A stretch of 64,000 nucleotides of DNA, from positions 930,001 to 994,000 of the forward strand of contig NZ_CP010310.2 in assembly GCF_000815105.2 (NCBI RefSeq), in the 5' to 3' direction. Below the pieces are notes generated by a model that made no database searches, had not been told where the DNA came from, and saw nothing but the letters and a program-made list of their open reading frames with translations. This stretch comes from Pandoraea pulmonicola. Lineage in GTDB: Bacteria; Pseudomonadota; Gammaproteobacteria; Burkholderiales; Burkholderiaceae. Positions 57,440 to 64,000 of this stretch are shown one piece after another (the first letter of the stretch is position 1; every line of letters begins with the position of its first letter). The position numbers and the translations under genes were made by a program.

Positions 57440-58762
57440 ATGGCTTCCTTCGAATTCTTCGCGCCCTGTCCCCGTGGACTGGAAGAGGCGCTCGCCGCCG
57501 AACTGGCCGCGCTGGCCAACCTCGCCCCGGTGTCGGTCGGCAAGCAGGTGCCCGGCGGCGTGCACTTCGCCGGTCCGTGGGCGGCCGGCATGGCAGCCAA
57601 CCTGCACTCGCGCATCGCCAGCCGCGTGCTGCTGCGCGTGGCACAGCAGGGCTATCGCACCGAACAGGACATTTACGCCTTCGCGCTGTCGCAACGCTGG
57701 GAAGACTGGTTCTCGTATCAGCAGACGCTGCGCGTGGACGTCACCGGCGTGAAGGCGCCCGTGCGCAGTTTGGAGTTCGTCACGCTGCGCATCAAGGACG
57801 CCGTGTGCGACCGTCTGCGCGAGAAGACCGGCGCGCGTCCGAACATCGATACGGCGCAGCCCGACGTGCGCGTGTTCGCTTTCCTGACGGCGACCGACGT
57901 CACGCTCTATCTCGACACTTCCGGCGAAGCGCTGTTCAAGCGCGGCTGGCGTCTGGACAAGGGGGCCGCGCCGCTGCGCGAGAACCTCGCGGCCGGCATT
58001 CTGCGTCTGGCTGGCTGGCGCGCGGAGACGGCCGCCGACATGGTGCTCTACGACCCGATGTGCGGCAGCGGCACGTTCCTCGCGGAAGCCGCGCAGATCG
58101 CCCTTGGCGTGCCCGCGGGTGCGGGGCGGCGCTTCGGCTTCGAGAAGCTCAAGGGCTACGACATCACGGCCTGGCAGGGTCTCAAGGTGCAGGCGATGGA
58201 CGCTCAGCGCGACGCGCGCGTGCGCGGTGTGCCGCCGACGATCTTCGGCAGCGACATTTCGGGCGACATGCTGGTCAAGGCGCGCGCCAACCTGGAGCGC
58301 GCGGGCGTGGGCGACATCGGTCTGAAGCAGGTCGATGCGCGCGATATGTCGCCGCCGGTGGAGCGGCCGGGCATCATCGTGGCGAATCCGCCGTACGGCG
58401 AGCGTATCGAGGTGCGCGGGCGCCGCGTGCCGCGCGATGGTCGTGATGGCGAGGAGCGTGACTCGCCCGATGTGCAGGGCAACCGCGGCGGCTTCCAGCG
58501 CAACCAGCCGGACGGCGTCGACGCCGAATTCTTCCGGGCGTTCGGCGACGTGCTCAAGCAGCGCTTCACCGGCTGGAGTGCATTTCTGCTCACGGCCGAC
58601 ATGAGCCTGCCGGGGCAGATGCGTTTGCGCGAGTCGCGCCGCACGCCTTTGTACAACGGTGCGCTCGAATGCCGTCTGTTCCGTTTCGACCTGATCGCGG
58701 GATCGGTGCGCAAGCGCGGTGACGCCGAAGGCAAGCGGGAAGACGGCGCATCACAGGCGTAG
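57440..58762 (+). CDS. THUMP domain class I SAM-dependent RNA methyltransferase (RlmL-like)
   Basis: 23S rRNA guanine-N2 methyltransferase family, 440 residues. A THUMP domain covers about 50-160. The methyltransferase has DPMCGSGTFLAEAAQIA (about 204-220) and the catalytic NPPYGERIEV (about 316-325). It matches the N-terminal RlmL half of E. coli RlmKL and lacks the RlmK half. A charged insertion (about 328-360, rich in Arg, Asp, Gly) follows the NPPY motif and is not typical. It is followed by a strong terminator. Confidence 0.9.
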   Translation: MASFEFFAPCPRGLEEALAAELAALANLAPVSVGKQVPGGVHFAGPWAAGMAANLHSRIASRVLLRVAQQGYRTEQDIYAFALSQRWEDWFSYQQTLRVDVTGVKAPVRSLEFVTLRIKDAVCDRLREKTGARPNIDTAQPDVRVFAFLTATDVTLYLDTSGEALFKRGWRLDKGAAPLRENLAAGILRLAGWRAETAADMVLYDPMCGSGTFLAEAAQIALGVPAGAGRRFGFEKLKGYDITAWQGLKVQAMDAQRDARVRGVPPTIFGSDISGDMLVKARANLERAGVGDIGLKQVDARDMSPPVERPGIIVANPPYGERIEVRGRRVPRDGRDGEERDSPDVQGNRGGFQRNQPDGVDAEFFRAFGDVLKQRFTGWSAFLLTADMSLPGQMRLRESRRTPLYNGALECRLFRFDLIAGSVRKRGDAEGKREDGASQA

Positions 58763-58800
58763 AGCGCTCGCACAGGGGCAAGGGCTTTATGCGCGCAGAG

Positions 58801-58830
58801 AAGACCGGCCAACGGCCGGTCTTTTGTTTT
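58801..58830. terminator. Terminator after the RNA methyltransferase
   Basis: A perfect 10-bp stem (AAGACCGGCC with GGCCGGTCTT), loop AAC, followed by TTGTTTT. Convergent with the hypothetical gene downstream. Confidence 0.92.
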
Positions 58831-58843
58831 CTGCGCAGCGGTC

Positions 58844-59944
58844 TCAGATCGAATGGTGAGACCAGGCGGGCGGACTGCGGCGACTCGGAGATTCCTCAAC
58901 CGTGAGCGTGGGGACCGCCGCGGCTGCGGTGTGCTGTCGTTCGGCGCGGACCGCGCGGGCGGCGAAGCGTTCGCGCAGCAGGCGTGGCGCGACGCGCGGT
59001 CGATGAGGATCGAAGGTGACGTTCTCCGAATCGGAGATGTCGCTCTCGTAGCGTTCGCTGGTGCGCGGCGAGCAACCGGACACCTCCAGGGCGCCGACGG
59101 GCGTTACCGATCGCAGCCATCGCTCCGTCTCGCAGGTGATGGCCTGATGCACGACGATATCGTGGCTGAGCACGCCGTTGCGCGGGTCCGGATAGATCTC
59201 CCAACGGTCGCCGCGGACTTCCCAGTGCGGCCAGACCTGACCTTCGGCGCCGTGGTGCGTGCGGGCGATTGCCTGGTACGCCGCGCGGCAGATGTCGCGC
59301 AAGGCGGGGCAGTTGGGCCGCTCCTGCATGGCGATGTCGAGCAGGTGGGCGAGATACCGGCCTTCGTCCGGACCGGCGCTGTAGAAGCGCACCCACTTGT
59401 TGGTGACGTCGAACGACCACGGCACGGCGACGTCGTGTCCGAACGCCTGCAGAACGCGCAGCGTGAGCACGTCGTCGGCCACGTGCGGCGCCTCGCTTCG
59501 TTCGAGGACCGACGCCGCCCACAGATCGAGCATGGGCAGGCTCGTGATCCGCTCGAAAACGTCCCAGCCAGGCGGGCGCGCCGCCAGACGCCGCACGAGA
59601 TCGATCGCGATTTCCGATGGCAGTCCCGTATCGCGCAAGGCGTCGACCGTCACTTCATGGTTGGCCATGACGGCCAACCGGCGCAACGCGGCGACCTGTC
59701 GGGGATCGCGCGGGAGTTGGCCGGTGACGGTTCTGCCGATGGCATGCTCGACCTCGTGCCCGAACACGCTGTCCGGGTGGACCGCGGCGAGCATGACGGC
59801 GAGCCGCGTCTGTACGCACGCCGGACGGCTGCGCCGCAGGTCGATGACGTGCCCCCAGCACAATCGCCGATATGCCGTCGCCGTCTCGGGGGTATGCGAA
59901 TGTGCCGCGCACGTCGGCAGGGGGTGGCGATTCTCCACGTTCAT
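58844..59944 (-). CDS. Hypothetical protein with HExxH-like motif
   Basis: 366 residues, not recognised. It starts at 59944 after a GAGG-like site. The sequence is Arg- and His-rich with few hydrophobic segments, so it is probably soluble. HEVEH occurs at residues 63-67 in FGHEVEHAIG, a pattern like zinc proteases, but the Glu inside is atypical. Two patterns hint at repeat-like helical structure: DVFERITSLPMLDLWAASVL (about 144-163) and the following VADDVLTLRVLQAFGH. WPHWEVRGDRWEIYPDP (about 245) is another distinct segment. No homologous family is claimed. Neighbours are the terminator of the RNA methyltransferase and mtnN. Confidence 0.65.
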   Translation of the reverse strand: MNVENRHPLPTCAAHSHTPETATAYRRLCWGHVIDLRRSRPACVQTRLAVMLAAVHPDSVFGHEVEHAIGRTVTGQLPRDPRQVAALRRLAVMANHEVTVDALRDTGLPSEIAIDLVRRLAARPPGWDVFERITSLPMLDLWAASVLERSEAPHVADDVLTLRVLQAFGHDVAVPWSFDVTNKWVRFYSAGPDEGRYLAHLLDIAMQERPNCPALRDICRAAYQAIARTHHGAEGQVWPHWEVRGDRWEIYPDPRNGVLSHDIVVHQAITCETERWLRSVTPVGALEVSGCSPRTSERYESDISDSENVTFDPHRPRVAPRLLRERFAARAVRAERQHTAAAAVPTLTVEESPSRRSPPAWSHHSI

Positions 59945-59968
59945 GGTCGATGTCCTCGGGCGGATGAG

Positions 59969-59994
59969 AGGCCGCATTGTCGTGAATGCGGCCT
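59969..59994. repeat. Hairpin between mtnN and the hypothetical gene
   Basis: Perfect 10-bp arms AGGCCGCATT and AATGCGGCCT with a 6-bp spacer. It may end mtnN transcription without a T-tract, or act as an operator for the hypothetical gene 25 bp away. Confidence 0.5.
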
Positions 59995-60069
59995 GCCGGG
60001 GATGTCGAGATCGTCTGCCGGAGTTGTCGAAACGGGGACGCCGGTCGGGCCTGCGCGGCGGAGCGAGCC

Positions 60070-60825
60070 TTATCGCGCGAGCAGGAAGCGACGGAGGATG
60101 CCGTGCGAGTAGTGACTCGCGACGTCGCGCAGAAAGCGGGGGAAGTCGACGTGCGCGGTGTCGTCGGCGGCGTCGGAGAGCGTGCGCATCACCGCGAACG
60201 GTACGCCGTACTCGTGGCACACCTGCGCCACGGCCGCGCCTTCCATCTCGACGGCCAGCGCCTGGGGGAGGGCATCGCGCAGACGCGCCACTTCCTGCGC
60301 GCTCGACACGAAGCGATCGCCGCTGGCGATCTGCCCGACGTGCACGCGGGCGGCGCTCAGGTTCAGTTCGTCGCGCCACTGTGCGCGAACCTGACCCGCC
60401 ATCTCCAGGGCGAGCCAGTCGCGCGCGGCTTGCGCGAGGGCGTCGCGCAGCGAGGTGTCGGCATCGAACGTGGCGCGTCCGAGCAGCGGGATTTCGTGAC
60501 GGGGAAACAGGGGGCTGGCGTCCATGTCGTGCTGCATGAGCGAGTCGGCCACGACGACGTCGCCGACGCTCAAGCCGTGGGCCAGGCCGCCGGCCACGCC
60601 GGTGAAGACGATCCGCTCGACGCCGAAGCGATGAATCAGCGCCGTGGTCGTGGCGGCGGCGGCGACCTTGCCGATGCGCGCGAGCACGATGACGCAGTCC
60701 TGCCCGTGCAGCTTGCCCACGCAATAGTCGCGCATGCCGACATGCTCGACGCGGGCGCCGGGCGCCATCTCGGCGAGCAGATCGGCGATTTCTTCATGCA
60801 GGGCGGCGACGATGCCAAGCGTCAT
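60070..60825 (-). CDS. mtnN: 5'-methylthioadenosine/S-adenosylhomocysteine nucleosidase
   Basis: Cleaves the adenine from methylthioadenosine and S-adenosylhomocysteine, 251 residues. The catalytic Glu is in AALHEEIADL (about 8-17), the MEGAAVAQVC motif (about 194-203) and catalytic Asp in RTLSDAADD (about 214-222). The start at 60825 gives the family MTLGIVAALHEE. It recycles methyl and sulfur products and limits inhibition of SAM-dependent enzymes. It lies 90 bp downstream of pntB on the same strand, a distance that leaves linkage to the transhydrogenase uncertain. Confidence 0.95.
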   Translation of the reverse strand: MTLGIVAALHEEIADLLAEMAPGARVEHVGMRDYCVGKLHGQDCVIVLARIGKVAAAATTTALIHRFGVERIVFTGVAGGLAHGLSVGDVVVADSLMQHDMDASPLFPRHEIPLLGRATFDADTSLRDALAQAARDWLALEMAGQVRAQWRDELNLSAARVHVGQIASGDRFVSSAQEVARLRDALPQALAVEMEGAAVAQVCHEYGVPFAVMRTLSDAADDTAHVDFPRFLRDVASHYSHGILRRFLLAR

Positions 60826-60914
60826 GGCGCGGGTTCCGGGGCAAAGTGAAGCGCGCATTGTAGCGCGGGGCCGCCACTGGCGACCCCGCATCGACGCTTG
60901 CCGCGAAGGGGCCG

Positions 60915-62357
60915 TCAGTCGACCGCCTTGACCATTTCCTCGACGACCTTCTTCGCGTCGCCGAAGACCATCATCGTCTTGTCGAGATAGAAGAGTTCGT
61001 TGTCGAGACCGGCGTAGCCGGCCGCCATCGAGCGCTTGTTGACGATGATCGTCTTGGCCTTGTAAGCCTCGAGAATCGGCATCCCGGCAATCGGCGATTG
61101 CGGATCGTTCTTCGCCGCCGGGTTCACCACGTCGTTCGCTCCCAGCACCAGCACCACGTCCGTCTGACCGAATTCGCCGTTGATCTCGTCCATCTCCAGC
61201 ACCTGGTCGTACGGCACCTCGGCTTCGGCGAGCAGCACGTTCATGTGCCCGGGCATGCGACCGGCCACCGGGTGAATGGCGTAACGCACGCTCACGCCCT
61301 TCTCCACGAGCTTGTCGGTCAGCTCCTTGAGGGCGTGCTGCGCGCGCGCCACGGCCAGACCGTAGCCCGGCACGATCACCAGCGATTCGGCGTTGCTCAT
61401 CAGGAACGCCGCATCGTCGGGCGAACCCGACTTGACCGGACGCTGCTGCTGATCGCAGGCGGCGGCGCTCGCCCCCGCCTGCGCGCCGAAGCCGCCGAGA
61501 ATCACGTTGAAGAACGAGCGGTTCATCGCGCGGCACATGATGTACGACAGGATCGCGCCCGACGAGCCGACCAGCGAACCGGCGATGATCAGCATCGGGT
61601 TGTTCAGCGAAAAGCCGATGCCGGCCGCCGCCCATCCCGAGTACGAGTTGAGCATCGACACGACCACGGGCATGTCGGCACCGCCGATCGGGATGATGAT
61701 CAGCACGCCGAGCACGAAGGCGATGGCCGTCATCAGGATGAACGGCAGCCAGCTTTGCGACAGGAAGAAGATGACGCCGAAGCCGAGCATCGCGATGGCG
61801 AGCAACAGGTTGACGGTGTGCTGGCCGGTGAACACGACCGGCGCGCCCTGGAACAGACGGAACTTGTACTTGCCCGAGAGCTTGCCGAAGGCGATGACCG
61901 AGCCCGAGAACGTGATCGCACCGACGAACGTGCCGATGAACAGCTCGATGCGGTTGCCCGCTGGCAGCGAGGTCTCGCCGGCCGGCACGATGCCGAACGC
62001 GGCCGGCTCGGCCACCGCGGCCACGGCGATGCACACCGCCGCGAGACCGATCAGCGAGTGCATGGCGGCGACCAGCTCCGGCATCTTGGTCATCTCGACC
62101 TTGCGCGCGACATACGCGCCGACGCCGCCACCGACGACCAGCCCCGCCAGGATCAGACCGAGGCCCGAGTAATCGCCGCCTGTCAGACGACGAAGCTCGA
62201 AGATCAGCGCAATCGTGGTGACGGCGGCGATCGCCATGCCGACCATGCCGAACGCGTTGCCGCGCCGTGCCATCTTCGGATTCGACAGGCCCTTGAGCGC
62301 CTGGATGAAACAGATCGACGCGACCAGATACAACAGCGTCACAAGATTCATGCTCAT
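60915..62357 (-). CDS. pntB: NAD(P) transhydrogenase subunit beta
   Basis: Proton-translocating transhydrogenase beta subunit, 480 residues. The N-terminal half has eight or more membrane helices; the C-terminal NADP(H)-binding domain III has VPGYGLAVARAQHAL (about 306-320), HPVAGRMPGHMNVLLAEA and VVLVLGANDVVNPAA (about 403-417). The start at 62357 follows AAGGGAG; a second ATG is 6 bases inside. It follows pntAb with one base between. It makes NADPH from NADH using the proton gradient. Confidence 0.95.
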   Translation of the reverse strand: MSMNLVTLLYLVASICFIQALKGLSNPKMARRGNAFGMVGMAIAAVTTIALIFELRRLTGGDYSGLGLILAGLVVGGGVGAYVARKVEMTKMPELVAAMHSLIGLAAVCIAVAAVAEPAAFGIVPAGETSLPAGNRIELFIGTFVGAITFSGSVIAFGKLSGKYKFRLFQGAPVVFTGQHTVNLLLAIAMLGFGVIFFLSQSWLPFILMTAIAFVLGVLIIIPIGGADMPVVVSMLNSYSGWAAAGIGFSLNNPMLIIAGSLVGSSGAILSYIMCRAMNRSFFNVILGGFGAQAGASAAACDQQQRPVKSGSPDDAAFLMSNAESLVIVPGYGLAVARAQHALKELTDKLVEKGVSVRYAIHPVAGRMPGHMNVLLAEAEVPYDQVLEMDEINGEFGQTDVVLVLGANDVVNPAAKNDPQSPIAGMPILEAYKAKTIIVNKRSMAAGYAGLDNELFYLDKTMMVFGDAKKVVEEMVKAVD

Positions 62358-62358
62358 G

Positions 62359-62697
62359 TCAGTGCGCTCCCTTTGCCGCTTCGTCATTTGCCGCCTTGGC
62401 CGGCGTCTTGTCTTTCTTCTTGAACATCTCCAGCATGCGCTGCGTGACGAGAAAGCCCCCGAACACGTTGACGGCGGCGAGCGCTACCGCCACCACGCCC
62501 ATCGTCTTGCCGAGTCCACCCTCGGTGAGGCCGGCCGCGAGCATCGCGCCGACGATCACGATCGCCGAGATGGCGTTGGTCACCGCCATGAGCGGCGTGT
62601 GCAGCGCGGGCGTGACGTTCCACACCACGTGATAGCCGACGTACACCGCCAGCACGAAGATGATCAGGTTGATCACCGTGTGATTGATCAATTCCAT
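62359..62697 (-). CDS. pntAb: NAD(P) transhydrogenase subunit alpha, part 2
   Basis: Membrane part of the alpha subunit, 112 residues with three hydrophobic segments (about 10-32, 40-58, 64-86), then a charged Lys-rich end. It represents the membrane domain that is fused to the first domain in E. coli PntA but split here, as in many proteobacteria. Its stop is one base from the pntB start. It supplies the proton channel with PntB. Confidence 0.93.
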   Translation of the reverse strand: MELINHTVINLIIFVLAVYVGYHVVWNVTPALHTPLMAVTNAISAIVIVGAMLAAGLTEGGLGKTMGVVAVALAAVNVFGGFLVTQRMLEMFKKKDKTPAKAANDEAAKGAH

Positions 62698-62713
62698 TTG
62701 CGTCCCCCTCTCC

Positions 62714-63856
62714 TTATGCGGCGCGCAGCACCTGGCCGTCGCGGCACATCAGGCACGCGGCGACGATGTCGTCGTTGGTATCGATGACGAGCTTGCCTTC
62801 CTTGTCGATCACCAGCTTGAGGAAGTCGAGCACGTTGCGCGCATACAGCGCGGAGGCGTCTGCCGCGACCATGCCGGCGAGGTTCGTGTAGCCGGCGATC
62901 GTCACACCGTGCACCTTCACGACCTCGTCGGCGACCGACAGCGGGCAGTTGCCGCCGCGCTTGCCGTCGTGCTCGGCGCCGCGTCCGGCGGCCAGGTCGA
63001 CGATCACCGAGCCGGGCTTCATCGCCTTGACGGTATCCTCGGCGATGAGCGTCGGCGCCGCGCGCCCCGGAATGAGCGCGGTGGCAATGACGATGTCGGC
63101 CTGCGTGAGACGCGTGTGCACGAGTTGCGCCTGACGCGCGAGCCAGGCGGCGGGCATCGGGCGGGCGTAGCCGCCGACGCCTTGCGCGATTTCGCGCTCT
63201 TCGTCGGTTTCGAAGGGAACGTCGATGAACTTGGCGCCAAGCGACTCGATCTGCTCGCGCACGGCCGGGCGCACGTCGGACGCCTCGATCACCGCGCCCA
63301 GACGCTTGGCCGTCGCGATGGCCTGCAGGCCCGCCACGCCGGCGCCGAGCACCACCAGACGAGCGGCCTTGACCGTGCCGGCGGCCGTCATGAGCATCGG
63401 CATGAAGCGCTGGTAAAGGTTGGCCGCGAGCATCACCGCCTTGTAGCCGGCGATGTTGGCCTGAGAGGACAGCACGTCCATGCTTTGCGCACGCGTGGTG
63501 CGCGGTGCGGCTTCGAGCGCGAAGGCGGTTATCCCGGCGGCGGCCATGCGGGCGTTGTTCTCGGCATCGAACGGATTGAGCATGCCGACCACGACCGTGC
63601 CGCGAGGGATCTGGGCAAGTTCTTCCGACGACGGCGCCCGTACCTTGAGCACGAGTTCCGCGCCCAGGGCGTCGGACGGGTTGCCGAGCGATGCGCCCGC
63701 GGCCTCGAAGGCCGCGTCCGGGACGCTGGCGGCGTCTCCCGCGCCGCGGCCGACCACCACCTGATGTCCCGATGCGACCAGCTTCTTCACCGTCTCGGGC
63801 GTGGCCGCGACACGGGTTTCGCCGGCAAGCGTCTCGGCGGGAATGCCGATTCTCAT
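62714..63856 (-). CDS. pntAa: NAD(P) transhydrogenase subunit alpha, part 1
   Basis: Soluble NAD(H)-binding domain I of the transhydrogenase, 380 residues. The signature [17 protein letters not shown] lies at about 4-20. The nucleotide site is [19 protein letters not shown] (about 168-186). The start at 63856 follows AGGAGAG. It is the first gene of the pntAa-pntAb-pntB operon (16 bp to pntAb) and has a long inverted repeat in its upstream leader. Confidence 0.95.
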   Translation of the reverse strand: MRIGIPAETLAGETRVAATPETVKKLVASGHQVVVGRGAGDAASVPDAAFEAAGASLGNPSDALGAELVLKVRAPSSEELAQIPRGTVVVGMLNPFDAENNARMAAAGITAFALEAAPRTTRAQSMDVLSSQANIAGYKAVMLAANLYQRFMPMLMTAAGTVKAARLVVLGAGVAGLQAIATAKRLGAVIEASDVRPAVREQIESLGAKFIDVPFETDEEREIAQGVGGYARPMPAAWLARQAQLVHTRLTQADIVIATALIPGRAAPTLIAEDTVKAMKPGSVIVDLAAGRGAEHDGKRGGNCPLSVADEVVKVHGVTIAGYTNLAGMVAADASALYARNVLDFLKLVIDKEGKLVIDTNDDIVAACLMCRDGQVLRAA

Positions 63857-64000
63857 TGCGTCTCTCCTTGGGTTTGTGAACTGATCTCATCAGCGGCCAA
63901 GGAGCCGCAGCCTTGCGCTGCCGGGGCAGGCGCACTACCTGATTCGCCGCTGATGACATTAGTCCTGCACAAAAACACTGCAATCGAACTTCTGCACAAA
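63857..64000 (-). promoter_or_regulatory. Upstream region of pntAa with long inverted repeat and direct repeats
   Basis: TCATCAGCGGC (63887-63897) and GCCGCTGATGA (63946-63956) form perfect 11-bp arms around a 48-bp GC-rich centre. Upstream on the minus strand, TTTGTGCAG occurs twice (about 63963 and 63991), 28 bp apart. It could be a structured leader plus a regulator site. No known riboswitch was recognised, and the window ends here. Confidence 0.45.

Noticed and set aside
61098..62423. A 441-codon plus-strand frame inside pntB
   Set aside because: His/Arg-rich antisense shadow of the transhydrogenase gene.

Overview
The window is about 64 kb of high-GC chromosome from a betaproteobacterium of the Burkholderiaceae. 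The evidence is the strongly GC-biased third codon positions, the gene orders ubiE-Tim44-ubiJ-ubiB, rplM-rpsI-argC-erpA and gdhA-gltIJKL, and an A-type RNase P RNA. Overall content suggests Pandoraea or a close relative of Burkholderia; the genus is an inference, not proven here. Most of the window is core metabolism and housekeeping. No phage, insertion sequence, CRISPR array or tRNA was seen.

Layout: 1-7.6 kb carries the 3' part of a Na+/H+ antiporter, a HIT protein, a DUF971 protein and the ubiquinone genes ubiE, ubiJ and ubiB (with a Tim44-like protein between), then a small methyltransferase. 8-15 kb has a sodium:solute symporter, an FmdB-type zinc ribbon, a DUF502 membrane protein, aspS, two Nudix hydrolases (one nudB) and a ClsB-type cardiolipin synthase. 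15-25 kb is a fatty-acid beta-oxidation cluster under a TetR regulator (acyl-CoA dehydrogenase, bifunctional 3-hydroxyacyl-CoA dehydrogenase/crotonase, thiolase, then an enoyl-CoA hydratase), a hotdog thioesterase, an Atm1-type ABC exporter and a LysR regulator. 26-31 kb is a glutamate block: gdhA plus the gltIJKL uptake system. 31-37 kb has a class II amidotransferase, pyrC, rnpB, an OsmC protein, rplM-rpsI and argC. 37-46 kb has erpA, an accessory pair (gamma-family PLP enzyme and SET-domain methyltransferase), anmK, an M23 peptidase, tyrS, dtd, a PEBP protein and a histidine phosphatase. 46-50 kb has an MpaB-like protein, ruvB and ruvC (with no ruvA between them), a HemJ-like protein and a 2-hydroxychromene-2-carboxylate isomerase homologue. 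50-57.4 kb is a gluconate/2-ketogluconate Entner-Doudoroff module: 2-ketogluconate reductase, hexR, edd, eda, gntT-like permease and gluconokinase. The end holds an rRNA methyltransferase, an orphan hypothetical gene, mtnN and the three-gene NAD(P) transhydrogenase pntAa-pntAb-pntB.

The most interesting signal is not a protein gene. At about 35.05-35.14 kb, in an AT-rich gap upstream of rplM, there is a well-formed sigma70 promoter (TTGCAA, 17 bp, TACACT), a transcript of about 96 nt with three predicted hairpins, two CTCCTCC motifs complementary to Shine-Dalgarno sequences (one in a hairpin loop), and a strong terminator. A palindrome lies at about -67. This looks like an unannotated trans-acting sRNA of the exposed anti-Shine-Dalgarno type. 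Also notable are the missing ruvA, the SET/PLP cassette, long inverted repeats in the pntAa and gltI leaders, a HexR-like palindrome before edd, and a heavily structured gap between the symporter and the FmdB gene.
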